DNA of 32,489 nucleotides from positions 1 through 32,489 of the forward strand of contig CALXYJ010000019.1 in the NCBI GenBank assembly GCA_944392945.1. The letters run 5' to 3'. Made by a program: the position numbers and the translations under genes. Position 1 is the first letter of the stretch, and every line of letters begins with the position of its first letter. Shown here piece after piece: positions 15,580-23,618 of the stretch. A model generated the notes under the pieces. The model saw only the letters and a list, made by a program, of their open reading frames with translations, did not search any database and had not been told where the DNA came from. This DNA is from an uncultured Clostridia bacterium (GTDB lineage: Bacteria; Bacillota; Clostridia; TANB77; CAG-508).

Positions 15580-16320
15580 ATGAGTGAAACATTATTAGAA
15601 ATAAAAAATTTACATGCAAAAGCTGGAGATAAAGAAATAATAAAAGGGTTAGATTTAAAAATAAATAAAGGTGAAGTACATGTAATTATGGGACCAAATG
15701 GTGCTGGTAAATCTACACTTTCTAATGTAATATTAGCAAATCCAGAATATACACAAACAGAAGGAGATATTATTTTAGATGGTGAAAATATAAATGGTCT
15801 AAAAACAGATGAAAGAGCTAGAAAAGGAATATTTATGTCTTTCCAATCACCAAAAGAAATTCCAGGAGTTAGTGTAACAAACTTTTTAAAATATGCAAAA
15901 ATAGCGACAACAGGAAAGCCTGTTAAAATATTTGAATTTAAAAAAGAATTAGAAAAAAATATGGAAGAATTAAAAATGAAACCAGAATATGCAAATAGAA
16001 ATTTAAATGTTGGTTTTTCTGGTGGAGAGAAAAAGAAAAATGAGATATTACAAATGCTTACATTAAATCCAAAACTTGCAATTTTAGATGAAACAGATTC
16101 AGGACTTGATGTAGATGCTATAAAAACAGTTTCTAAGGGAATAAAAATGTATAGCAATGAAAACAATGGAGTATTAATAATAACTCATGGAACAAAGATT
16201 TTACAAGGATTACATGTAGATTATGTGCATGTTTTAGTTGACGGAAAAATAATAAAAACAAGTACAGGTGATTTAGCAAATGAGATTGAAGCAAAAGGAT
16301 ATGAAGAATACAAGAAATAG
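15580..16320 (+). CDS. sufC: Fe-S assembly ATPase SufC
   Basis: This 246-aa ABC-type ATPase is the energy subunit of the SufBCD scaffold that builds iron-sulfur clusters in the cytosol. Motifs: Walker A GPNGAGKST (about 37-45), Q-loop FMSFQSPKEIPGV typical of SufC, signature FSGGEKKKNE (about 147-156), Walker B LAILDETDSGLDVDA and the switch histidine in IITHG. Length is standard. It opens a five-gene operon in the order C-B-D-S-U; sufB follows 11 bases later. Confidence 0.96.
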   Translation: MSETLLEIKNLHAKAGDKEIIKGLDLKINKGEVHVIMGPNGAGKSTLSNVILANPEYTQTEGDIILDGENINGLKTDERARKGIFMSFQSPKEIPGVSVTNFLKYAKIATTGKPVKIFEFKKELEKNMEELKMKPEYANRNLNVGFSGGEKKKNEILQMLTLNPKLAILDETDSGLDVDAIKTVSKGIKMYSNENNGVLIITHGTKILQGLHVDYVHVLVDGKIIKTSTGDLANEIEAKGYEEYKK

Positions 16321-16331
16321 AGGTGAAAAAA

Positions 16332-17744
16332 TTGTCAGAGACAAAAAAGAAGACTCAAGTGGAAGATATTTCTAGAAATATCTATGATATAAAAAATAAA
16401 GACGAATATAGTTTTAAATCAAAAAAAGGTATAACGAAAGAAATAGTGGAAGAAATTTCAAAACAAAAAGATGATCCTACATGGATGAGAGAATTTAGAT
16501 TAAAAGCATTAGAAATATATAATAAGTTAGAGCTTCCTACATGGGGACCAAATCTAGATGAATTAAATATGGACGAAATTGCAACATATGTAAGACCAAA
16601 AACAGATATGAAAAGCAGTTGGGCTGATGTACCAGAAGATATAAAAAATACATTTGATGCACTAGGAATTCCAGAAGCAGAAAAGGAATCTTTAGCAGGT
16701 GTTGGTGCACAATATGATTCAGAAATTGTGTATCATAGTATAAAAGAAGATTTAGTAAAACAAGGTGTTATATATACAGATATGGAGACAGCTGTAAGAG
16801 ATTATCCTGATATTGTAAAAGAACATTTTATGAAATGTGTACCAGTATCAGATCATAAATTTGTTGCATTACATGGAGCAGTTTGGTCAGGAGGATCATT
16901 TGTATATGTACCAAAGGGTGTACAAGTAGATATTCCTTTGCAATCATATTTTAGATTGAATTCACCAGAATCTGGACAATTTGAACATACTTTAATAATT
17001 GTAGATGAAGGAGCAAGCTTACATTTTATAGAAGGATGTTCTGCTCCAAAATATAACAAAGTAAATTTACATGTTGGCTGTGTAGAATTATTTGTTAAGA
17101 AAAATGCACATTTAAGATATTCAACTATAGAAAATTGGTCTAAAAATATGATGAACTTAAATACTAAAAGAGCAATAGTAGAAGAAGGTGGAAAAATAGA
17201 GTGGGTAACAGGTTCATTTGGTTCAAAAGTTTCTATGTTATATCCAATGGCAGTTTTAAATGGAGTAAATTCTAAAATGGAATATACAGGAATTTCTTTT
17301 GCAGGACATGGACAGAACCTAGATACAGGTTTAAAAGTTGTGCATAATGCACCAAATACTTCATCTGTAATTAACTCTAAATCAATCTCTAAAGATGGCG
17401 GAATTGCGACATTTAGAAGTTTAGAAAGGGTTATGCCACAGGCAAAAAATTCTAAATTATCTGTATCTTGTGAATCACTAATGTTGGATAATAGATCTAG
17501 ATCTGACACAATTCCAGTAAGTGATATAAGAACAGAAGAAGTAGAATTTTCGCATGAAGCCAAAATAGGAAAAATAAGTGATGAAGAAATATTTTATTTA
17601 ATGTCAAGAGGAATTTCAGAAGAAGAAGCAAAAGCGATGATAGTAAGGGGATTCGCATATCCTATTTCTAAAGAACTTCCTTTAGAATATGCAGTAGAAA
17701 TGAATAACTTAATAAATCTAGAATTAGAAGGGAGTATAGGATAA
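16332..17744 (+). CDS. sufB: Fe-S cluster scaffold protein SufB
   Basis: This 470-aa beta-helix scaffold pairs with SufD on SufC. The N-terminal region has DDPTWMREFRLKALE, the usual SufB start, then VGAQYDSEIVYHS, GAVWSGGSFVYVPKGVQV, EGCSAPKY and the C-terminal SHEAKIGKISDEEIFYLMSRG (about residues 407-427), all typical. I chose TTG 16332 behind AGGTGA; GTG 16323 is also in frame but overlaps that site. Its stop overlaps the ATG of sufD by one base (17744), so translation is coupled. Confidence 0.95.
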   Translation: MSETKKKTQVEDISRNIYDIKNKDEYSFKSKKGITKEIVEEISKQKDDPTWMREFRLKALEIYNKLELPTWGPNLDELNMDEIATYVRPKTDMKSSWADVPEDIKNTFDALGIPEAEKESLAGVGAQYDSEIVYHSIKEDLVKQGVIYTDMETAVRDYPDIVKEHFMKCVPVSDHKFVALHGAVWSGGSFVYVPKGVQVDIPLQSYFRLNSPESGQFEHTLIIVDEGASLHFIEGCSAPKYNKVNLHVGCVELFVKKNAHLRYSTIENWSKNMMNLNTKRAIVEEGGKIEWVTGSFGSKVSMLYPMAVLNGVNSKMEYTGISFAGHGQNLDTGLKVVHNAPNTSSVINSKSISKDGGIATFRSLERVMPQAKNSKLSVSCESLMLDNRSRSDTIPVSDIRTEEVEFSHEAKIGKISDEEIFYLMSRGISEEEAKAMIVRGFAYPISKELPLEYAVEMNNLINLELEGSIG

Positions 17745-18798
17745 TGAAAAATATAGTATTAAACCAAACTCCGGTTAGAACATCAAGAAACTATGGAATC
17801 AACAATATAGAAATAAAAGATTTTGAAGAACCAGTTATAAAAGAATTTAAAAATATAAAAATAACAGACAATGAAAATTGTGTAAGTTCAGAAAAAGAAA
17901 ATATAAAATTAAAATTTGGTTTAGGAGAATATTTCTTAAATCAATCAAATAAACAATCAAACATAGATTTAAAGATAAATATAGATAAAAAATTAAAAGA
18001 GCCAATTATAATAGAATATAATTTGGATGAAGTTAATAATGTTTTAGTTGATAATATAAATGTAGATGCAAAAAATAATACAAAAGCAAATATAATTGTT
18101 ATATATAAATCAGCAGATGAAACCAATGGATATCACAATGGAATTTGTAATGCAGAAATCGGAGCAAATGCAAATATTCATGTAACAATTGTAAATTTAT
18201 TAAATACAAAAATAAACAATTTTTACTCTGTAAATTCTAACATAGAAGATGAAAGCAAAACATTATTTTCTATGGTAGAATTTGGTGGAAAATATAATGT
18301 GGTAAATTATTATACCAAATTAGCTGGATATAAATCTGTAAATAAACTACATTCAATCTATTTAGGAAAAGAAGAACAAAGAATAGACTTGAATTATATT
18401 ACAGAACTATATGGTGAAAAAACAAATGTAGATATAGAAGTAAATGGAGCATTAAAAGATAAAGCTAAAAAGAACTTTAAAGGTACAATAGATTTTAAAA
18501 CAGGTTCTAAAAAAGCTAAAGGAAAAGAAAACGAATATTGTACATTACTTTCTGATACATCATATTCAAAAGCATTACCAATGCTTTTATGTACAGAAGA
18601 CGATGTAGAAGGAGAACATAGTACAGCAACAGGTAAAGTTGATGAGAACGAATTATTCTATATTATGACAAGAGGAATAAGTGAAAAAGAAGCAAAAAAA
18701 ATGATTGTTAAAGCTAAATTTAATTCTGTAATACAAGGAATTAAAGAAGAAGAGATACAAAACTTGATTTTGGAAGAGGTTGATAGGAGGCTAGATTA

Positions 18799-18799
<1 letters not shown>
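17744..18799 (+). CDS. sufD: Fe-S assembly protein SufD
   Basis: This 351-aa protein is SufB-related and shorter, as usual for SufD. The N-terminus is divergent and Asn-rich; the C-terminal part carries EGEHSTATGKVDENELFYIM (about residues 287-306) followed by TRGISEKEAKKMIVKA, matching the SufB/SufD C-terminal fold. It overlaps sufB by one base at its start and sufS by one base at its end (TAATG), so the three are translationally coupled. SufD is needed with SufC for iron acquisition in known systems. Confidence 0.92.
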
Positions 18800-20022
<1,223 letters not shown>

Positions 20023-20043
20023 AAATAATTGTATTTTTGCGTC

Positions 20044-20061
20044 GTTAAACTGTAGTTTAAC
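20044..20061 (+). repeat. hairpin between sufS and sufU
   Basis: GTTAAAC (20044-20050) and GTTTAAC (20055-20061) form a perfect 7-bp stem with a TGTA loop and no strong T-run after it. It separates otherwise tightly packed suf genes and may tune sufU expression by RNA processing or partial termination. Confidence 0.5.
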
Positions 20062-20086
20062 TTTAGAAAGGAATGAACTTAAAATA

Positions 20087-20521
20087 ATGGATAACTTAGA
20101 TTCAGTTTATACAGATTTAATTATGGAACATAGTATGGCATCACATAATAAAAGAAAGTTAGATCATCCTGATAAATGTGAAAAAGGACATAATCCAAGT
20201 TGTGGTGATGAAATAGAATTAGAAATAAAAATGAATGGTGATGTAATAGAAGATTTAGCATTTACTGGTCATGGATGTGCTATATCACAAGCCTCTACTT
20301 CTATTATGATAGATACTTTAATTGGTAAGACAAAAGAAGAGGCATTAAAAATTATAGATACTTTTATTGGAATGATTAAACGAGAAATAAAAGATGATAG
20401 TGAACTTGAAAAATTAGAAGATGCAATAGCATTTAAAAATGTATCTAATATGCCTGCAAGAGTTAAATGTGCAGTTTTAGCATGGCATACTATTAAAGAT
20501 TTGTTAGATAAGGAAAGATAA
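20087..20521 (+). CDS. sufU: SufU sulfur-transfer protein
   Basis: This 144-aa IscU-like protein accepts sulfur from SufS in Gram-positive bacteria. The three zinc-binding/active cysteines are in NPSCGDEIEL (about residue 40), GHGCAISQAS (about 65) and ARVKCAVLAW (about 127), the positions typical of SufU, with the insert between cysteines 2 and 3. I chose ATG 20087; the AGAAAGGA site is 14 bases upstream, a longer gap than usual, and a stray ATG frame at 20073 ends at once. A longer in-frame upstream start would overlap sufS and lacks homology. Confidence 0.93.
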   Translation: MDNLDSVYTDLIMEHSMASHNKRKLDHPDKCEKGHNPSCGDEIELEIKMNGDVIEDLAFTGHGCAISQASTSIMIDTLIGKTKEEALKIIDTFIGMIKREIKDDSELEKLEDAIAFKNVSNMPARVKCAVLAWHTIKDLLDKER

Positions 20522-20551
20522 ATTTTGCTGAAATTTATAGTATAAAAAATG

Positions 20552-20587
20552 AAAAAAGCGGTGGGATAAGTTGCAGCCCCACCGCTT
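20552..20587 (-). terminator. terminator of the sigma-alphaCTD gene
   Basis: A perfect GC-rich 10-bp stem (20556-20565 with 20578-20587) with A6 before it, giving a U-run on the minus strand. It also lies 31 bases after sufU and may stop plus-strand transcription. Confidence 0.8.
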
Positions 20588-20597
20588 AAAAGAATAT

Positions 20598-21092
20598 TTA
20601 GAAAGGTTTATATTTTTTTCTGTATTCTTCCAGTGCCAGCAAGATATTCTTATAATCTTGAGGCTTAAGCCCAGGAATATCTAACAATTCACTGAGCGAC
20701 ATATTTTCGATATCGCTTATATATTGTTTGCCAGCTCTTATCAAGCAATTGTATGAACGAACGTTTATGTCGCCAAGTTCAGAGATTTCGGTTTCATAAT
20801 CGGCAGTAAATGTTTTATCCGGCTGATAAAAACTGTTCTTTTTCTTTTGCAACATCTGAAGAGCAGTATATAACAGTTTATTTGCTTGGACGATTGATAT
20901 TTGTAATCTTGATGCACATCCAGCAATATCCCGAGAATCTTCAAATAACCCATAACGTATTTGAATTACTAGATTCTGTGCATGCGGAAGTCCATTTACC
21001 TCATGAAGTAATGCCTTCGGATTGATGTGCTCATATGGTAGTTCAAGATCATTTGCTAGAGCTTTTAAAGCCATCTTTTCTTTTGGGTTCAT
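20598..21092 (-). CDS. sigma-region-4-like HTH fused to RNA polymerase alpha-CTD-like domain
   Basis: This 164-aa protein joins two promoter-recognition folds. Residues about 35-85 follow the sigma-70 region 4 pattern (LPHAQNLVIQIRYGLF, then a helix-turn-helix SRLQISIVQANKLLYTALQ). Residues about 103-155 follow the RNA polymerase alpha C-terminal domain (INVRSYNCLIRAG, then SLSELLDIPGLKPQDY), keeping the Arg and Asn that in alpha contact UP-element DNA. It has no sigma region 2, so it cannot be a full sigma factor; an auxiliary regulator is likely (inference). Start 21092 has AAAGGAG. Higher GC, one in-frame CGG (20931-20933) and its own promoter, leader frame and terminator mark it as transferred between suf and the next operon. 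Confidence 0.72.
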   Translation of the reverse strand: MNPKEKMALKALANDLELPYEHINPKALLHEVNGLPHAQNLVIQIRYGLFEDSRDIAGCASRLQISIVQANKLLYTALQMLQKKKNSFYQPDKTFTADYETEISELGDINVRSYNCLIRAGKQYISDIENMSLSELLDIPGLKPQDYKNILLALEEYRKKYKPF

Positions 21093-21128
21093 AGATATCT
21101 CCTTTATAAAGTAATTGTTTACGAGTGA

Positions 21129-21155
21129 CTATACAACAGCTAAATGTTCTGACAA
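21129..21155 (-). CDS. possible 8-codon leader peptide
   Basis: On the minus strand a strong GGGAGG (21163-21168) is 7 bases before TTG at 21155, which opens an 8-codon frame (M S E H L A V V) ending at TAG 21129. It lies in the mRNA leader of the sigma-alphaCTD gene, 36 bases before that start. It may act in translational control; a chance match to a ribosome site is the alternative. Confidence 0.35.
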   Translation of the reverse strand: MSEHLAVV

Positions 21156-21206
21156 AATTATTCCTCCCTTCTTATTCTTTTTTCAATGTGCAATACTACG
21201 AAATGC

Positions 21207-21235
21207 ATTATATCATAATTTACATAAAATTAAAA
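21207..21235 (-). promoter_or_regulatory. promoter of the sigma-alphaCTD gene
   Basis: On the minus strand TATAAT (21207-21212) has a TGA extension; the -35 box TTTTAA (21230-21235) is weak, 17 bases away. An extended -10 promoter fits, with a leader of about 108 nt. Confidence 0.5.
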
Positions 21236-21285
21236 TTGGTTTTAAAATAATACAAAAATTTTTTACTATGCAATAAAAATAGAGT

Positions 21286-21314
21286 TTGACATGGATTAGT
21301 AAACAGAATATAAT
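21286..21314 (+). promoter_or_regulatory. sigma-A promoter of the 186-aa membrane protein gene
   Basis: Perfect TTGACA (21286-21291) and TATAAT (21309-21314) with a 17-base spacer. Confidence 0.8.
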
Positions 21315-21354
21315 ATCAATATAAATTTATAAGCTATACGGAGGATAAAAAGTA

Positions 21355-21915
21355 ATGGAAAAAGAACTAAAAACTTCTGGAAAAATGACATGGGGATTTA
21401 TTTGGAGATTTATAATATATTATGTAATACTTTCAATAATCTTTGCTGTTATATATGGTCTTTTATCTGGAAAAATGAATTTATTAGTTGCCTCAATATA
21501 TTCAATTGTTACAATGGCAATCTTAATTTTTATTCCATCTAAACTTGCTACATCAGATATATTTAAAGATAAAAAAATGGATAATAACAATGAAAGAAAA
21601 TTTAAAAGAAATATAATAATATTTTACATATTATTAATGATAATAGTATCTTTTGGAAATGTAATAAATTATACTATGATACTAATGAATATAGATTATG
21701 CTAAAACTCAATCTGAACAAATAATAAATGAATCAGAAGAAATGGAAGATGAAGAAAAACAAAAAGCAATTGAACAACAAAATGCATATGTAGAAGAAGT
21801 AAAAAGTATTCAAAAAGAAATTTATTTAATTATATCAATGATAGATGTAATACTATTTATTTTTGGAGGATTCTTAGAATTTAAATTTATCAAAAAATTT
21901 CAAAATGAACTTTAG
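21355..21915 (+). CDS. unknown four-helix membrane protein, 186 aa
   Basis: The protein resembles DUF4199-like small membrane proteins in layout, but I do not assign a family. About four membrane segments are visible: residues 15-38, 45-60, 84-108 and 155-175. A Glu/Gln-rich hydrophilic stretch (about 118-150: TQSEQIINESEEMEDEE) lies between helices 3 and 4, probably a coiled loop. It starts after ATACGGAGGA and ends within its own terminator. It is a single-gene unit with a strong promoter. Host-like codon use. Confidence 0.65.
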   Translation: MEKELKTSGKMTWGFIWRFIIYYVILSIIFAVIYGLLSGKMNLLVASIYSIVTMAILIFIPSKLATSDIFKDKKMDNNNERKFKRNIIIFYILLMIIVSFGNVINYTMILMNIDYAKTQSEQIINESEEMEDEEKQKAIEQQNAYVEEVKSIQKEIYLIISMIDVILFIFGGFLEFKFIKKFQNEL

Positions 21916-21944
21916 GGACATTCCTTAAAGTTCATAAAATTTTT
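21906..21944 (+). terminator. terminator overlapping the stop codon
   Basis: A 13-bp stem (21906-21918 with 21922-21934, one G-T pair) has a 3-base loop and is followed by a T-run at 21940-21944. The stem includes the last two codons and the stop (TAG 21913-21915). Confidence 0.7.
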
Positions 21945-22023
21945 AATATTAAAATAAAGTATAAAATTATTTTTTTAGTGAAAAAATTAATTATTAACAG
22001 AAATTTTTTACAAAATTTTTAGG

Positions 22024-22052
22024 TTTACAAAAAAAATAAAATGTGGTAAACT
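22024..22052 (+). promoter_or_regulatory. promoter of the small protein-cdaA operon
   Basis: TTTACA (22024-22029) and TAAACT (22047-22052) are 17 bases apart with a TGG extension. Confidence 0.5.
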
Positions 22053-22087
22053 ATATTCGTATTATGTATATGCAAGGAGGAATTACT

Positions 22088-22213
22088 ATGTCTAAAAAAG
22101 AGAAAAAGCATACAGGTAATAATATTTTTGTAAAAATAACAGCAGGAATTTTAGCAGCCTTAATGGTTGTTAGTGTAGGAGGAACATTAATATACTATTT
22201 AATTGGTATGTAA
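22088..22213 (+). CDS. small single-helix membrane protein, 41 aa
   Basis: MSKKEKKHTGNN is a basic start followed by one hydrophobic segment (about residues 13-38) and a short end. This resembles the very small DUF4044-type proteins of Firmicutes, an unproven match. AAGGAGG lies 7 bases upstream of ATG 22088, so translation is well supported. It ends 12 bases before cdaA and is cotranscribed with it; it may act with CdaA at the membrane, where other bacteria use CdaR, which is absent here (inference). Confidence 0.65.
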   Translation: MSKKEKKHTGNNIFVKITAGILAALMVVSVGGTLIYYLIGM

Positions 22214-22225
22214 TAGGAGCAAAGA

Positions 22226-23128
22226 ATGAAAGAAGATTTAATTACTGGAATCTCGGATTTTTACCAAAGTAATATTTTAGCAAGAATTATACAAATGTGG
22301 GAACATCCACTAGATTTAATATTATTTTTAATAGATATAACAATAGTTGTATATTTGGCGTATAAAATATTAAAGTTAACTAAAAATTCACGTGCATGGC
22401 AAGTTTTAAAAGGAATAGTGCTTTTATTAGTTATAACTTGGCTAAGTGGAGTATGTAAACTTACTATTTTGCATGCAATTTTAGATAGAGTTATAAGTTG
22501 GGGAGTATTAGCTTTAATTATTATTTTCCAACCAGAAATAAGAAGAGCTCTAGAACAATTAGGAACAAATAAATTAAAAAAATTTCTGGGATTTACAGAT
22601 GATATAGAAACAAAAAATAAAGAAGATATATATAAAATAGTAATAGCAGCTGAAGAAATGTCAAAAAGGCAAATAGGTGCATTAATAGTAATAGAAAGAG
22701 AAATAGGAATAAAAGATATAATAGATACAGGTATTTTAATAGATGCAGATGTATCACCACAACTCTTAACAAATATATTTGTACCCAAAACACCACTTCA
22801 TGATGGTGCTGTTATTATTAGTCATAACAAAATAAAGGCAGCAGCATGTATGTTACCATTAGCCAGTGACCAAGATATTGCAAAAGAATTAGGAACAAGA
22901 CATAGAGCAGGAATAGGTATTTCTAAAGAATCTGATGCTATTGCTATTATTGTGTCAGAGGAAACAGGAAAAATTTCTATTGCAAAAGATGGAACATTAA
23001 TAGCTGATGTAAATGAAGAAACTTTAAAGAAAATATTATTAAAAAATATAGTAACAAATAAAGGAACAGAAAAAGAAAAGAAAACTAATTTTATATTAAA
23101 AAAACTAAAAAAAGATAAAAATGATTAA
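22226..23128 (+). CDS. cdaA: diadenylate cyclase (c-di-AMP synthase), CdaA type
   Basis: This 300-aa membrane enzyme makes cyclic di-AMP from two ATP. Three N-terminal membrane helices (about residues 25-110) precede the DisA_N cyclase domain with the catalytic DGA motif (LHDGAVII, about residues 191-198) and RHRAGIG (about 229-235). A lysine-rich tail of about 25 residues ends the protein. Length and layout match CdaA/DacA. The usual partners cdaR and glmM do not follow; a 41-aa membrane protein gene precedes it and secG follows from its own promoter. Confidence 0.93.
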   Translation: MKEDLITGISDFYQSNILARIIQMWEHPLDLILFLIDITIVVYLAYKILKLTKNSRAWQVLKGIVLLLVITWLSGVCKLTILHAILDRVISWGVLALIIIFQPEIRRALEQLGTNKLKKFLGFTDDIETKNKEDIYKIVIAAEEMSKRQIGALIVIEREIGIKDIIDTGILIDADVSPQLLTNIFVPKTPLHDGAVIISHNKIKAAACMLPLASDQDIAKELGTRHRAGIGISKESDAIAIIVSEETGKISIAKDGTLIADVNEETLKKILLKNIVTNKGTEKEKKTNFILKKLKKDKND

Positions 23129-23133
23129 ACTAT

Positions 23134-23162
23134 TTGATTTTATAAAATATATATGTTAGAAT
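23134..23162 (+). promoter_or_regulatory. promoter of secG
   Basis: TTGATT (23134-23139) and TAGAAT (23157-23162) are 17 bases apart with a TGT extension. Confidence 0.5.
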
Positions 23163-23200
23163 AGTGAAAGTAGTTTTAAATCTTGGGAGGAATTTACAAA

Positions 23201-23455
23201 ATGGAAATATTAAAATATGCCTTAATAGCAGTATATATCATAGTTGCAGGAGCAATAATTATATTAACCTTAGTTCAAGAAAAAGAAGATAATGGCGCAT
23301 CTGGAGCAATTACAGATACTGCAACAAATAATTTTTATGACAAAAATAAAGGTAGAACTAAAGCAGGAAAGCAAAAAAGATGGACAATTATTTTAGGAAT
23401 AATTTTTGCTGTATTAACAGTTGTACTAGGAATTGTATTTATGCTAATAGATTAA
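23201..23455 (+). CDS. secG: preprotein translocase subunit SecG
   Basis: This 84-aa protein has the two membrane helices of SecG (about residues 5-25 and 58-80) with the conserved loop start LTLVQEKEDNGASGAITD after helix 1. It assists protein export with SecYE and SecA. ATG 23201 follows GGGAGG; an in-frame TTG at 23183 lies upstream of that site and was rejected. The gene stands before rnr, the common Firmicutes order secG-rnr, but a terminator lies between them here. Confidence 0.9.
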   Translation: MEILKYALIAVYIIVAGAIIILTLVQEKEDNGASGAITDTATNNFYDKNKGRTKAGKQKRWTIILGIIFAVLTVVLGIVFMLID

Positions 23456-23460
23456 AAAAT

Positions 23461-23488
23461 AAAAGGCAGCTATAAACTGCTTTTTTTT
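23461..23488 (+). terminator. terminator after secG
   Basis: Stem AGGCAG/CTGCT (about 23464-23469 with 23477-23482) extended by A/T pairs, 7-base loop, then a T8 tract. Confidence 0.75.
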
Positions 23489-23528
23489 ATATATAAATTT
23501 CTCTCTCATTGAAGGAAAATTTATATAT
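23489..23528. repeat. 12-bp inverted repeat before rnr
   Basis: ATATATAAATTT (23489-23500) and AAATTTATATAT (23517-23528) form a perfect stem with a 16-base loop. A second dyad, GTTAGAGTT (23547-23555) with AATTCTAAC (23581-23589), one mismatch, lies between it and rnr. The region of 23456-23618 therefore holds a terminator and two dyads but no clear promoter. Confidence 0.4.
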
Positions 23529-23618
23529 TAAATAATTATGACGAATGTTAGAGTTCTTAATATTATATAAAGTTTTGTGTAATTCTAACCACTAAATATT
23601 TTATATAAGGAGACAGCA

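Noticed and set aside
15540..16166. Minus-strand frame opposite sufC
   Set aside because: Antisense shadow with Phe/Ser-rich composition and no promoter or ribosome site.
16853..17563. Minus-strand frame of 236 codons inside sufB
   Set aside because: Antisense shadow of a highly conserved gene; no ribosome site or homology.
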